DNA of 64,000 nt, from positions 22,922 through 86,921 of the forward strand of contig JASANE010000458.1 in NCBI GenBank assembly GCA_030248225.1, given 5' to 3'. The translations under genes were made by a program, and so were the position numbers. Positions 1-11,072 of the stretch are shown in pieces; position 1 is the stretch's first letter, and every line of letters begins with the position of its first letter. The DNA comes from Trileptium ribeirensis (Eukaryota; Nematoda; Enoplea; Enoplida; Thoracostomopsidae). The notes beneath the pieces were generated by a model, which saw only the letters and a list, made by a program, of their open reading frames with translations, was not told where the DNA came from and searched no databases.

Positions 1-334
1 AGATTGATCTCCGGCCATCGCACGAGTCTTGTTGGTAACGCTCCCGCCAGTAGAGAGATTCAGTCTTCCCGCCTGTTATTTCCTGGACCCCTCCATTGAC
101 CAATACCTTTAGAAAGTCTGAGCTAGATTTGCCATGTCTGTCCCGAAAACTCGCTGAATTAACTGCTGCCCGAATATCTTCATCTAGACTAGCTTGTAGT
201 CGTTCCAACCTTTTGGCTCTTCTCTAGGGTATGCCATTGCGTAAGCACTGCAGTCCCAACCCACCATCTTCTAGTGCAGCGTAGAAGTAATCCATTGGCG
301 TGTCTTTTGGTAAAAACAGGGCTTCTCTCACAAA

Positions 335-958
335 CTATCTCACTGACCTGTCCATTCCACAAAGGGTTTTCCAAGTGACTCTCCCTAAAACCATCTCTTG
401 CATTACTTTTGGTATGTCGTTCGCGTGTAGGATGTACAAACGCTGTTGTGGTTTCAATGGCGCCGATCTTAGGTTCCGGAGGAGTTTATTGAGTTTCTCG
501 GTTGACTTCCTGCATCGGCCAGTACTGGAGAATGAGATTCCTAAGTACTTATAGGTCTCAACCACATTCATCGCTGGTATTTATTTCCCTTGTAATAACG
601 CGAACGGTCTAGTATCACGAAGAGTTCGCTTGTTCCTGCCGTCACTGATTTTGTCCGGGTTTGGCAATAACCCACCTTTCTGCAGTATATTGCAAGTCGT
701 ATCGATACTCCTCTTTAAGCCCTCTTTTCCCCGGGATATAAGCACCATATCCTCCGCAAAAGCGAGTGCACTAAATCTATACCCGTTTAGATCGTACAAG
801 ACTCCAGACTTGGCTACACAGCAGAGCGCTTCGTCAATCACACTATTAAAGAGGAGAGATGAGAGTTGATCGCCCTGTCTCACAACATTCGTCATCTGAA
901 GCGTTTCTCCAAACAGTTCGGTTTGTCGTTTTTGATAGTAGTCCTTCAGGTAGTTCAC
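335..958 (-). pseudogene. R2-like reverse transcriptase, C-terminal half (motifs B, C and thumb)
   Basis: Seen in two frames (958-581 and 571-335): VVRQGDQLSSLLFN is motif B (usually G-V-RQGDPLSP). LAFAEDMVLISRG is motif C, with FAED in place of FADD/YADD. GLLPNPDKI and PLKPQQRLYILHAND follow. Then comes LGRVTWKTLCGMDRSVR, which matches the LGRVTRKTL-DR block downstream of R2 RT. About 1-210 stays open in a further frame (LERLQASLDEDIRAAV and so on), so the ORF continues past the window edge. Confidence 0.75.
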
Positions 959-1631
959 AGGTAACTGGGAATACCCAGTCTGTAAGCAGCCCGGATTATA
1001 CTATCATGGGACACACTATCAAACGCTTTTCCCAGGTGTATGAACCCGATCGCTATATCTCTTTTCTTGCGCCTTGAATCCCATAGAAGCGTGTCCAAGA
1101 TGATTGTGTTTGCCGCACATCCATCGATTGTTCTGAACGCCTTCTGGGCTTCGTTTAGTTTGGTAACGATGATCTTGTGAAACAATCTGCAAACTGCGTT
1201 TGTGATGGAGATTGGACGTAATCACTCTGCGTCGTTGGCTTCTCAACCTTGGGTAACAGAACTGCCCTGCTTTCAGTGAAGTTTTTGGGCGGTGTACCTG
1301 CCCTGCTTTCAGTGAAGTTTTTGGGCGGTGTACCTGCCCACAACACCGCATTTACGGCAGAAAGCAGCTGAACCCTATCCATCGTCATTAGGTCCTTCGT
1401 CGTGATACCGTCCGGTCCAGCGGGATCCATTTTTAGACAAGCTAATGTTTGGTTCAACGCAGAATTTTCAATAGGTTTGACCAGATCTTTAACAGGTTCC
1501 TCGCAATATTCCAATGGTCTCACATCCCTCTTTTTGGGTGCTTCTAAAATGCTCTTCCAGAATCGTGAAGTCTCCGCCTGGGGAATAGATTCATCCTCAG
1601 AATGACACTTCCAGCTTCTGTTTAGCGCCAT
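955..1631 (-). pseudogene. R2-like reverse transcriptase, N-terminal half (motifs 0 to A)
   Basis: Two overlapping frames (1631-1155 and 1185-955) carry AGPDGITTKDL, a VLLPKVEKP block (usually followed by RPIS, here degenerate), NEAQKAF and LGKAFDSVSHDSII. Inside the first frame a 36-bp unit is tandemly duplicated, so that AGTPPKNFTESR occurs twice (about 1259-1336). In LINE RTs the residue before L..AFD is the catalytic aspartate; here it is histidine (FIHLGKAFD). Confidence 0.75.
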
Positions 1632-1658
1632 TTCGGCAGCTTTCCTTCTATTACGGAC

Positions 1659-2090
1659 CTAGGCCCTTTGCACAATAGCATACTCCTTCTTTCTGATCAC
1701 CCGACGCTTTTTAGTACCTGCGCAGCGTCTCTGACAACCATCATTGTGTGGTTTAGTCTGCATATCTGTTTTTCTTCTTGATGCTAGCAGCCTGTCAAGT
1801 TCGCTGATGTTCCGTTCTTTATTTCCATCTATCATAGCCCGCAATACAGGCTTACACGTTGTTGGCGTTACGTCATTGATAAGCGTATCTTTGGTCGAAC
1901 GAGCAAAGGATTCAGTATGTACATCTTTAGGAGTTGGCTCAACCATGCTGGCTTCAGCTTCCTTTTCACGTGTTCTTCGATCGTATTCTTTACGTAATAC
2001 AGTCCTATACTTCTCCTGCCTTCTTAGACCCTTGATGGCCTCGACCGTTCTGTGACTGTGTCTCCGCCATAGTTCCTCATTCACCCCCAA
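1659..2090 (-). pseudogene. R2-like linker segment between Myb motif and RT
   Basis: About 143 codons are open in a frame shifted from the zinc-finger part. HRTVEAIKGLRRQEKYR near the start matches the RT-EAIKG-RR motif that follows the Myb region in R2/R4-type elements. The rest is basic and unremarkable. It ends at 1659 and continues in another frame at 1631. Confidence 0.65.
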
Positions 2091-2370
2091 ACATCATGGA
2101 GTCCATCGTGGTTTCAGCTTTTGCCAGCAATTGTATCTCTTCATCCGTCCAACGCGCTTTCTCTATCCTAAGCTCGCGGCCGATCACATTGTCTCGGTTG
2201 AAGTCCTGTGGGTGGCGTGCTCTCCGGTGGACGCCCAATCCATTCTTGGTGGTAAATCCAGCATTACATGTCTGGCACATCCAGGCCCTTGCTTCTCCGC
2301 CATTTGTTAAGTCTATTACAGCCGCTGTGGCAGCTGCATCATTAATATTATTTGCACTTGTAGCGGACAT
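2077..2370 (-). pseudogene. R2-like N-terminal CCHH zinc finger and Myb-like DNA-binding segment
   Basis: An open stretch of 97 codons starts with MSATSANN. It contains CQTCNAGFTTKNGLGVHRRARH, a C-x2-C-x12-H-x4-H finger at about residues 32-53, and then RWTDEEIQLLAKAE at about residues 72-85. That tryptophan-acidic pattern matches the Myb-like motif after the finger in R2 proteins, where both read the DNA target. Only one finger is visible, as in the single-finger R2 clades. The frame is lost at about 2080, where the next segment continues in another frame. Confidence 0.8.
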
Positions 2371-2536
2371 AACGAGGTACAGGGTGTGCTAGCCCACGAG
2401 TCCCTTTCCAGAGCTCCTAACCTCCCGGTCTGCCCTATTGGGGGAGCGAGCATATAGCCTGGAGTTTTTTACTCCCCGCAGGGGGTTATCTCGACTCTAG
2501 CATGTTGGAGTGATGCTGGGCGATGGGTAATACTTT
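2371..2536 (-). other. Probable 5' untranslated part of the R2-like element
   Basis: A GC-rich stretch lies between the ORF start and the inverted-repeat block that begins at 2537. It holds a short hairpin (CCCCTGCGGGG core near 2486) and related CTCC/GGAG pairs. R2 elements often carry an HDV-like ribozyme in the 5' UTR; I could not fold one here with confidence. Confidence 0.4.
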
Positions 2537-3020
2537 GTAATAACGGTGACGCAGCTGCATGGTGCAACTTCCTAACACCATGCCTATACGACCCCGACTA
2601 TCGTAACCTCAAGGACGGACCGTGAATGCTAAAATTTTGATCCTATTCTTGGTCAGACCCAAGAAGCTACGGAGCTTAGCTGGCCGCAGGCGCGCTTCAC
2701 GGGGCGTGTTCGGACCCCGCCCGATTGGTTGCGCACGTGTCTAGTTTCGGGCATGATTTGTGAGGTCCCCCAGGGAGGCTAGCCGACACTTGCTCGCAGG
2801 TCATGGAGCCTAGCCGCTATTCCGTATCTTAAGCTCATCGGAAGTTGTTTAGTACCAATTTGTCGTGTTAAATGTTAGAATAAAAGTTGAAAATGCCCTT
2901 AGAAATTTGAGGCTCAAGTTGATTGCCTAATTAAGATCTTTATATGCTCCGTGCTAGAGCATTGTAGCCTATGTGGCCCACAGAGTTCCGATAAGCCCTG
3001 AAAGTTTAATGTCGGATAAT
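2537..3020 (+). repeat. Outer inverted repeat, left copy
   Basis: This stretch matches 24380-24862 in reverse complement with few indels. Shared words include GTAATAACGGTGAC at the outer end, the CAACCAATCGGGCGGGGTCC block and GTAGCCTATGTGGCC. Similarity fades inward of about 3020. It may be the terminal repeat of the compound element spanning 2537-24862. Alternatively it is the distal 5' region of the R2-like element, with a second truncated copy on the right. Confidence 0.7.
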
Positions 3021-3522
3021 CAATGGCGTGGCCTGCTTCCTCAATAAATTCTATGCGAGCGTACTGGTACCTGGACCAGTAGAAGTTTTAACTCATTAGA
3101 ATAGAGTAAATCCTTGATGAATTTTAAGTCAATGTCGGAAACGAGCTAAATTTTGCTGGGGTACTCCTAGCATTTTACTCCTTGGTTCCAGTAGTAAACG
3201 AAATAATTGAGTTAGAAGGCCATGCTCGTCCGTATGGACAAACCGGAGAAAACCCCTATCGCCTCAGTATGAAGTAACACTGTACTCGGTGCTCATAATA
3301 CAATGTTTATTTACAAGGTTAAATCTTATCGAGGGGACGAGTGTTTCTGAACGAAGAGCGGGGAGAGAAGAGTGAATCATATCGGAGAAGTCTAGCAGTA
3401 TCTTACGGTGGTCGCTTCGCTACAATACATTAGGGGGTATAGAGCGTTAAAAGAGAACAGGGGCGGAGCGTGCAGATATCCGCCAATTCGCGGACTAGGG
3501 GCGGTTATCCCTGCTTTGGCTC
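3021..3522. other. No gene; outside clear inverted-repeat homology
   Basis: No coding frame, RNA gene or clear repeat is seen. The stretch lies between the outer inverted repeat and the start of the mirrored L arm. Confidence 0.4.
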
Positions 3523-6500
3523 AATATTAGCGATTCTTCAGCTATGCGGCGCGATAAACAGGGGCCCTAGAGTGCTTCGGAAAACGCTCCTGAAAGCGTG
3601 TCATTGCAGACATCTGTCCTCTACACGCAGTGGCGGGTATTAGGCGGGGTCAAAGGTGAGACAGCGACCTAACTTGACTGGGCAAGCTCTACTGTGACGA
3701 TATCGAAACACGATCCAGCGGGCACTCACGAAACTAGCGGCGGTACGACACTCTGCGGATGGGGTTGCCGATTGATTGGTCCTAGAGATTCGCTGCCAAA
3801 ATGCCTACACGTTGTATCATTTCGTCGCCTATAGTAAATTGGCCTATCAAGTCGCACGACTGACTGAAACGAGAGCAAGAGAAGAGGGAGGGGGTGGAAT
3901 AATCCGTCAGATTCCGAATGGTGGGGGCTGATCGTAGCGTAAAAACAGCACTAGGTGATCTCCCAGGCACAATTCTTGGCCGACCCCATGGGCGAGCCGG
4001 GTTATTTATTTGTTTATCTCGACGCCTCGGCCAATTTGGTGGTAGGTATGGTGGGGGCACGATAGACGGACTGTATGCGCCCTGCCGACCTTATTCCCTA
4101 ACTTTAGGGTCATTTTCGAAACTCCAGGACGCAGGGCTGTCTGCCCTCGACGCGTCTGCTTCTTCTCTTTTCTCTTCGGTTGTTCTCTCTCTTTGCCTCT
4201 CTCTATCGCTATCTTAATTTCTTAATACACTGGAGTATTGCAGTGTCTCCACTGCACTGTTGTGCAGTCGAGTTATCATCGACTTAATAGTCGATGTTCC
4301 TATATCTCTGTGGCTGAATATTTAAGTCTAATGAAACTGCAGCGGGCTTAAATTCCCCGTGCAGGATCAACTCATGATGCTGGTAAATAAAGGGCAAGCA
4401 CTGAAACTGCGGAAAGAGAACTGAATCTGGGCATACATAGTACATAGCCTAACGGGTACTCAGGATAAATAGTAAAATCAAACCAAACTCAGGGATCAAC
4501 TCGCTTCAAGAAGAAAAAGGGGTTTTGCACTCGCTCGGTTTGGGGCCTAGATGACCAGGGCGAGACGGAAAGGTGGTGTGATTGGGGTGGGGAATAGATT
4601 TTTCTATTTTGGACTGCGGGGACACGAAGTGTTTCTCTTCACGGACACTAACTAATCATGACGCTCGGGCCTGTTGTCAGCGTATTTAACTATGTTTAAT
4701 TTTTGGACATTGGTCCCGAGAGAAGACCATGTCACTATGCTATAGTGTACACCGGTAAACTTGAATGTTTTATTAAAGTAGTCTTTTGGGTTTGAAACTG
4801 GTGTATTATCACAAAACGAAGCGTTATTGTCACTAAGCGGGGTCGACGAAATTTTGAACGGCTGGGGGCCTTATTCCCCTAGCTCCTCTTTGATCATAAG
4901 GAGGTCAGGGTAGTCACCTAGTATTTTCTCCGGTCAGTCGTCCCGGTAAGATTTGAGTTCGAATGAAAGGCCTCCCAGATTCATCTAAGCGTTCTAAAAC
5001 CAGTGTGGAACAGCCAAGTCGAGACGACTCCTAAACGACATTCCGCGTAGACAGCAAACACCTTAAGCTCAAACTGGCGTACTTAGAATTTGTTTCGTCT
5101 TTTGTGAACCCAAATTTTCTTAGCTCAGTAAAATAAAAGAAATTTTAGGGACTTCCTAAAGCCCAACGGAAGCTAGTCCTCCGTCCCTAATCTGCGTTTC
5201 CGTTCAAGCCCAAACACGGCATGGGATTTGAACAATCCACTACGCTACAAATTTGGAAACCATAATAGCAAAACCATTAAACGAGTCCCTATTTCTGTGG
5301 CATGCACGCTCAAGAAATTTTACCGTGGTCGCCTCAGGAAAATTGGACGATCCTAACTCAAAAGAGGCAAGTCATGTAAAATCTGGACGAGAAGCGTCCA
5401 TTTTGTTGTGCCTTACCTAATACCACGGGGAATCAGAAAGACTTCGAATTGCATGATCAGTCTTCACAACACTCTGTACGAGTGTACCCCAATCCGCCTA
5501 ACGTTTCCTACGTCGGAACTCGATTTTAGAGATTGATTCCAGATAAGGTTATGTCTAGCATTTCGGTTTGGACTGGGCGGGCTAGAACCCGAACGAGAAT
5601 GTTTCTTTCTACGGGCGAGGGGCGCGCTACAGTCAGAGGGTACTTAAACGTACGGCCTGTTACACTTCAATTAACTGGGAAAATAAACCCCTGCTATCGC
5701 TAGACCTTCCTCATACTTACTAACGTTGATCCTCGGGGCAGCACCAGCTGAACCCCCTTCGCGAGGTATACATCTACGCGGAAATCTTTCGTCCATCGAG
5801 TCGATCCGAAGCAAAACCAAAAAGTGAAAAACCAGAGCTACATGAAAACTATTAACGGAAAATAATGCGTCGGAGCCGGTCAGTAAAGTCTACCGAACTC
5901 CGCGCTATCGAAGTCCAACTGATTCGACGAGTCGACGCGTTGGTCGTCGCCTCAAAATTTTCGCCCATATTGTGGGATGGCGATTTTGTCGCCGTCCAAT
6001 CGTTGGCGATTTCTTGACGCCCACTTTTTCGAGTTTTTGTTCAGTGTCCAACTCGGGACACTTACGGAAATTCAAATTTTGACGGCTACCGTAAGCCGTC
6101 GATGTCCTTAGAGATAGTCGGCTTCAATTAAATTTGCCGACATCAAATTTGAACCTCCGAGTACTCGGAAGTTGACCATCTGTGATTTTCGTCCCGATTT
6201 CTCAAGAAAAGTAAACTCTGAGGTCCCAATTTCCCGTAATTATCGCCGGATGTCCAGCGAAATCGGATCCTAAACTCACAACGTTTAAACAGCTTCCGGT
6301 CCCACCTTAAGTCAAACTATTAAAAATACTTTCGGGTCACGCAATTTCCTTCTTCAGTCCCAATTAGCGTGACAATCTGTTCGATTTTTGATTGTTTGAT
6401 CTTCCCAACCCGTTCCAACTCGGCGACTATTGACTCAGCCTTTGTGGTTCTCGACTTGCCGCCCTCCCAATTAAGCTAAATTTTGCTTTGAAGATGACCC

Positions 6501-6809
6501 TCGCTCATGAGGACATCCAAAAACATCAAAAAGAAGCTAGCTAATTCACGATTTTCATGCAAGTACCTATGTTTCAAAAGCTCGCCGGGGGAACCGATGA
6601 AGGGAAAACGCCCGTCTCGGGACCAGAGACGGGGCAAACCCTAGCGTACTCTTAACTTGTCAGGGGCCCTACTCCAACGCCCCTAGGGTCCGCGGGAGGG
6701 CCCTAAATTCACCCCCATTCGTCCTAATCGTCTGTGTCTTGTCCGTCCGTAAAACTCTAAAATTTAACGCTTTCTGTAAGCGATGTCCTCGTCCGTCCGA
6801 TCTTATGTT

Positions 6810-6915
6810 ATGTCCTTATATGCATATATATACATATACATATAATACTTACATACATATAAACATATATGTCTACACACATGGATACACACATACAAAT
6901 ACACACACTACACAC
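6810..6915. repeat. TA/CA-rich microsatellite (arm L)
   Basis: Alternating TATA, ATAC and ACAC words. Counterparts lie at about 14525-14635 (inverted) and 20200-20295 (direct). It produces spurious Tyr/Thr/His-rich open frames in several directions. Confidence 0.75.
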
Positions 6916-8469
6916 AGTAGACATAGCGGCGTCCTGAGCGACAGAAAGGTCGCTCAGGATAAACACATACTTAGAACCCACCGGCAACAACAACAACGCG
7001 ACGACGAAGAAGACCGGCCAAAACGTCGGTTAGAGAGAGCGAGGACAAGAAGACAAAAGGACAGCGAGGACACTAAGAGGGTGTGGGAAGGGAAGCGGGG
7101 CAAGGGGAATCCCGGGGGATTTTCGAGGGGCTGGGGCGAGATTCGGTCCCAAGACGAAAAACGGGGCCGATTGATACCAAACAAGAGGGGGAAACACGTA
7201 GCAGTGGGCCAGAATCCACTTATAGGTTCTGATCTATGTTAGTATGGGGAGCCTTGGCGGGCTGTCCTGCATTAACGGTTGGGCGGAGGGACCCCCGCCG
7301 GGCATCGTTGAACTCGTCGTCCAATGGCGATTCAAATGATGGGTGATATCGCTGCCGGAGCGGCATGGGTAAGAATGGTGCTAAGATCACAACGATTAGA
7401 GAGAGTAAAGGCTACGGTAGGGGCGCTTTCGCCGGTTGTCCCGGGTTAACGGGGAGGCGGACCGTGACCCGCCGGGTATTTTTACAGATGTCTCGTCGTG
7501 CCGGATCCAATGAGGGGCGGTTCGACCATTCTGGAGTTGAGAGAAAAATCTGGAATCATCTGTGCCCACTGGTGGTTGGCAACAGAGGTTTAGGCACTTT
7601 GCGTGACTGCAGCGTATCAGCGGGGATTCGGACGAGAGTCCGACGCACGTCATTGGACTGACCTAGTCACTATGAACAAAACGAGGGATCGCATGCACCG
7701 GTTCAAAAGTGGAGTAGGACAACGAGGATAACAAAAAGGTGGGGATTTGCATCAGTCACATACTACATCAGGGGCTAAGGAAACGAGGCGATTTTACCTG
7801 AAATAGTCGTCCAAGGGGCACACACACATATATATTTATAGAGTCTGTCTTAGATATATGGAAAGTAACAGGCCGGATTCTGCTTTGACAACCCAACTTA
7901 GCGTTAGTAGTGGTTGTCTTTATACGTTACAAGCGAGGTTCAGGCGTTGTCCGGGGTGGTTTTAGTATCCAACAAGAGTCCCCAAAATGTTCTACCAATC
8001 TGCTCCAGTTATTCCCGGATAATACTGTCCTAGACGGGTGCAGGCCATCAAATTAACCCGGTCTCCGTCGTTCTTTGTAAGCTCGAAAGCTACCGTACGT
8101 GTAAAGCTAGTTGTTTGTGACTGGCGATTTCCCGTGACCATTGCTTAACATGTAGCTAAAACCAAGTAGACTTGATATTTTTATTTCTGTGTTAATAAAC
8201 TTATTAACTTGAACGTGCAGCCAGGGGCGTCCTATTCCCGGACGGTCATAACCGTCAAAATTTAAACATGTCATGGCGGCATCTCAGGTTCTGCGGGCTT
8301 ACATTTGCTACCGGTACGGGCTCCATTCGCAGTCTTGCAAATCAGTTGAAGCAGCTTAGTTTTCCTTAATTTGTTCGAATTATAACACTCGTCCCTGGGA
8401 GATTTGGCAAACAAAGAGCAATACAAAACGAACAAGTGATAATGCATGGTACAACGTACAACACTTTTA

Positions 8470-9050
8470 CAAAGCGAACCACAATCATATACGGTATACT
8501 TGACGACACTTTTTATAAATGAACCACAACTAGGTACGGTGTAATTTACGACACTTTTTTATAAAAATGAACCATAATTAGATACGGAATAATTTACGAC
8601 AATTTTTATTAAAATGAACCCCAATTAAACACGGTATAATTCACGACACTTTTTATAAAAATGAACCACAATTAGATACGGTATACTTTACGACACGTTT
8701 TTATAAAATGAACCACAATTAAATACGGTATAATTTACACCACTTTTTTTATAAAATGAACCGCAATTAGATACGGCATAATTTACGACACTTTTTTTAT
8801 AAAATGAACCACAATTAAATACGGTATAATTTACAACACTCTTATAAAAATGAACCACAATTAAATACGGTATAATTTACAACACTCTTTTATAAAAATG
8901 AACCACAATTAAATACTGTATAATTTACGACACTTTTTTATAAAAATTAACCACCATTAAATACGGTATAATTTACGACACTTTTTATAAAAATGGACCA
9001 CCAGTAAATACGGTATAATTTACGACACTTTTTTATAAAAATGAACCACA
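8470..9050 (+). repeat. 48-bp tandem array, about 12 copies (in arm L)
   Basis: The unit is about 48 bp: AAATGAACCACAATTAAATA, then CGGTATAATTTACGACAC, then a T-rich link. Single-base changes and 1-3 bp length changes occur in the T run. Confidence 0.85.
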
Positions 9051-10350
9051 CACACTATGCAGACTGTTGTGTCGTAGCCGAGATGTAGGTGCCAACGTGG
9101 CTTTATGTGATTTTGGTGCGGAGATCGTGAAAACACTCTTAACGTGGCCGGAACGGGCCTGTTACACTTTAATAAAAATTATTAAGATAGATCAAATAGA
9201 TATTTACAGTATTTACATTATATACTGTGCAACTCATCAAATTTTGTCGCAGCTGTTATCATTCAGCCAACGACGAGGGATTTTTTTATTCAGTGCTTTT
9301 TTCTGCATATATCTCAGTCTTTTCCTGAGCAGTTGTAAAGCAACACCGCGTTTGAGACTAATATCAGCCCGTTTTTAGTATTACTGCTTATAGTTAGGTT
9401 GTAAGTTAACCCATTTAGGTCAAATGTGTACAGTGGATGTAACCTTAGGTGGATAGACTTCGGAAGTGATATCCCTCAGTTAATCGCTCATGCGGTGAGA
9501 CAGCAGAGCAAAATCAAATTTTAGGCCCAAATCTATGCAAATTTATTGGGATCTTTTCAGTTTATGAAGCTCCAACATAATATAACCTTAGCAAATGTGT
9601 AATTTTATGTACCATTCGAACCGGATTCACAATTTGAAGGTAATGGTATCAAAATATGTCAGTCCGTTTATAGTTAAAACGAGTTAAATCTATTTAAGTG
9701 GCAGCCCAACCATTAGTCTAAGCCGGTAACCCACAAACTTACTCGGCTGATTTTGACTCAGCCTATTATTCAGGTACCAATTGTATATGAAGACATGTTT
9801 TCTAAGAAATTAATTTTTTTGAATAATTTTCGGTACCAAGGATGGGTCATTAGTAACCCAAAAATAAAAAAAATCATAAATATGGTTCTAATGGACATGG
9901 TTCTAATGGTTCTTATGAACTAATTCGGCGAATTGAGTCGGGTGGTATCAAAACTAATCGTATATCTTTAAAACTGACCATTTTTAATCTTTAAAGCATG
10001 TAACCGGAAAGACCCATTTCCATTTTATCACAGAATCTAGGCTGCTAAAAACTGATTCTATTTTGACTTGTATCTTACAAATACCTAAGTCATTAAACAA
10101 AATACATGATGGAGTGTCACATCATCAATGTTTCACCACGTTTTCATTGCTGTTCGTAAATTGTTTCATTTGGGATCGCAAAAGTATTGTATAGTAATGT
10201 TCTAAACAAAATGAAATTAATGCTGTAAGCCTAACCGTGTCAGTGCAGAATCTACCATTGCTGAAAAATTTAGGTATTTGCCTAAAAAATTTTGTGTAAT
10301 TGTACATTACTTCCGGCATAGATTTGTCAGATCGATACTTTAAGAAAAGA

Positions 10351-11072
10351 AGCGACAAAAACTTTCCGCTTTCGACTCAGTTGCATTTTCTCCGGCTTAT
10401 GCGGCTCTATCCCTTTAGCTGCAACGTAGTGATGGACGATATAGCATAGCTTGCATTTTATGTATGAGTCAGGCTTAAGTACGTACGCCCGTGTTGTACT
10501 TTTGACAAGTCATTTTGCGATCTTCAAACACGCACAAATCGCGCACACGTCCACGCACAAGTCTCGATTTTTCCTTATGTACGAGGACACGAATTGTGAT
10601 ACAGTAACACGTTGTGAATCAGCGACAGCGAAGTCATTTGATGAACGCGAGCAGAAGAGCGAAATCAGCAAATATATCCCTTCGAAAATCACATTCTTGC
10701 ATCACGGAGCCCATGCTTCAGTTCGCTAGACTTCATGTCACATAATGATGTGTTACTCTTTCAAAATTTGCAGCACCAACTCGTTTGATTGTATCACAAA
10801 TAATATCCTCGTAAATATAATATCAGAACTATAACGGCCAATTCTTCACGATTCAGATCATGATTTTGATAAAGCAAGAACCATGATGCGCGCACCTAAA
10901 GTGTTCTTCTTTATCACTGTGCTGGAATAAAATGTACGATAAATATGTTACGTCATTGACTATGTTTTGTGACACCACAAAAGCATCCGTTATCATATAA
11001 TTGAAATACAAACTATGGATAGGACACATGGCTATAAGATCACATAAGTTAACTTCAGTCTAAATAGTATCA
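10351..11072. other. Spacer of inverted repeat 1
   Basis: About 0.7 kb of unique sequence separates the arms. A 92-codon open frame (10451-10729, plus) and a 60-codon frame opposite it have no recognisable motif. A unique spacer of this size argues against a simple hairpin-adapter read artefact. Confidence 0.6.

Larger units (their letters stand above)
1..2370 (-). pseudogene. R2-superfamily non-LTR retrotransposon ORF, broken and cut by window start
   Basis: Seen: on the minus strand, from an ATG at 2370 towards position 1, successive frames encode in order a CCHH zinc finger, a Myb-like segment, a linker containing RTVEAIKGLRR, and reverse transcriptase motifs. These include AGPDGI, AFDSVSHDSI, VRQGDQLSS and AFAEDMVL, then thumb-like sequence LKPQQRL and LGRVTWKTL. 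Known: this order (zinc finger, Myb, RT, later a restriction-like endonuclease) is that of R2-superfamily elements. The C-terminal endonuclease would lie beyond the window start. The frame changes at least five times. The motif A aspartate in the position before LGKAFD reads histidine, and the YADD/FADD motif reads FAED. Inferred: a dead copy. It is not in recognisable 28S rDNA. Confidence 0.85.
3523..10350 (+). repeat. Giant inverted repeat 1, left arm (L)
   Basis: The arm is read in reverse complement at about 11073-17918. Paired landmarks are: the CTATGCGGC/GCGATAAACAGG word near 3540 and its mirror near 17885; a purine-rich block at 3870-3900 and its mirror at 17545; the CA/TA microsatellite at 6830 and 14580; the 48-bp array at 8470 and 12365; and the CTAAGTCATTAAACAAAATAC word near 10085 and 11325. 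Positions of pairs sum to about 21440. Identity by eye is high but broken by many small indels. Short open frames in the arm show no protein signature and are treated as noise. Confidence 0.85.

Noticed and set aside
6739..7242. 167-codon plus-strand open frame
   Set aside because: It is largely TA/CA microsatellite translation (Tyr/Thr/His) followed by Arg-rich low complexity, and it lies in a palindrome arm with no conserved motif.
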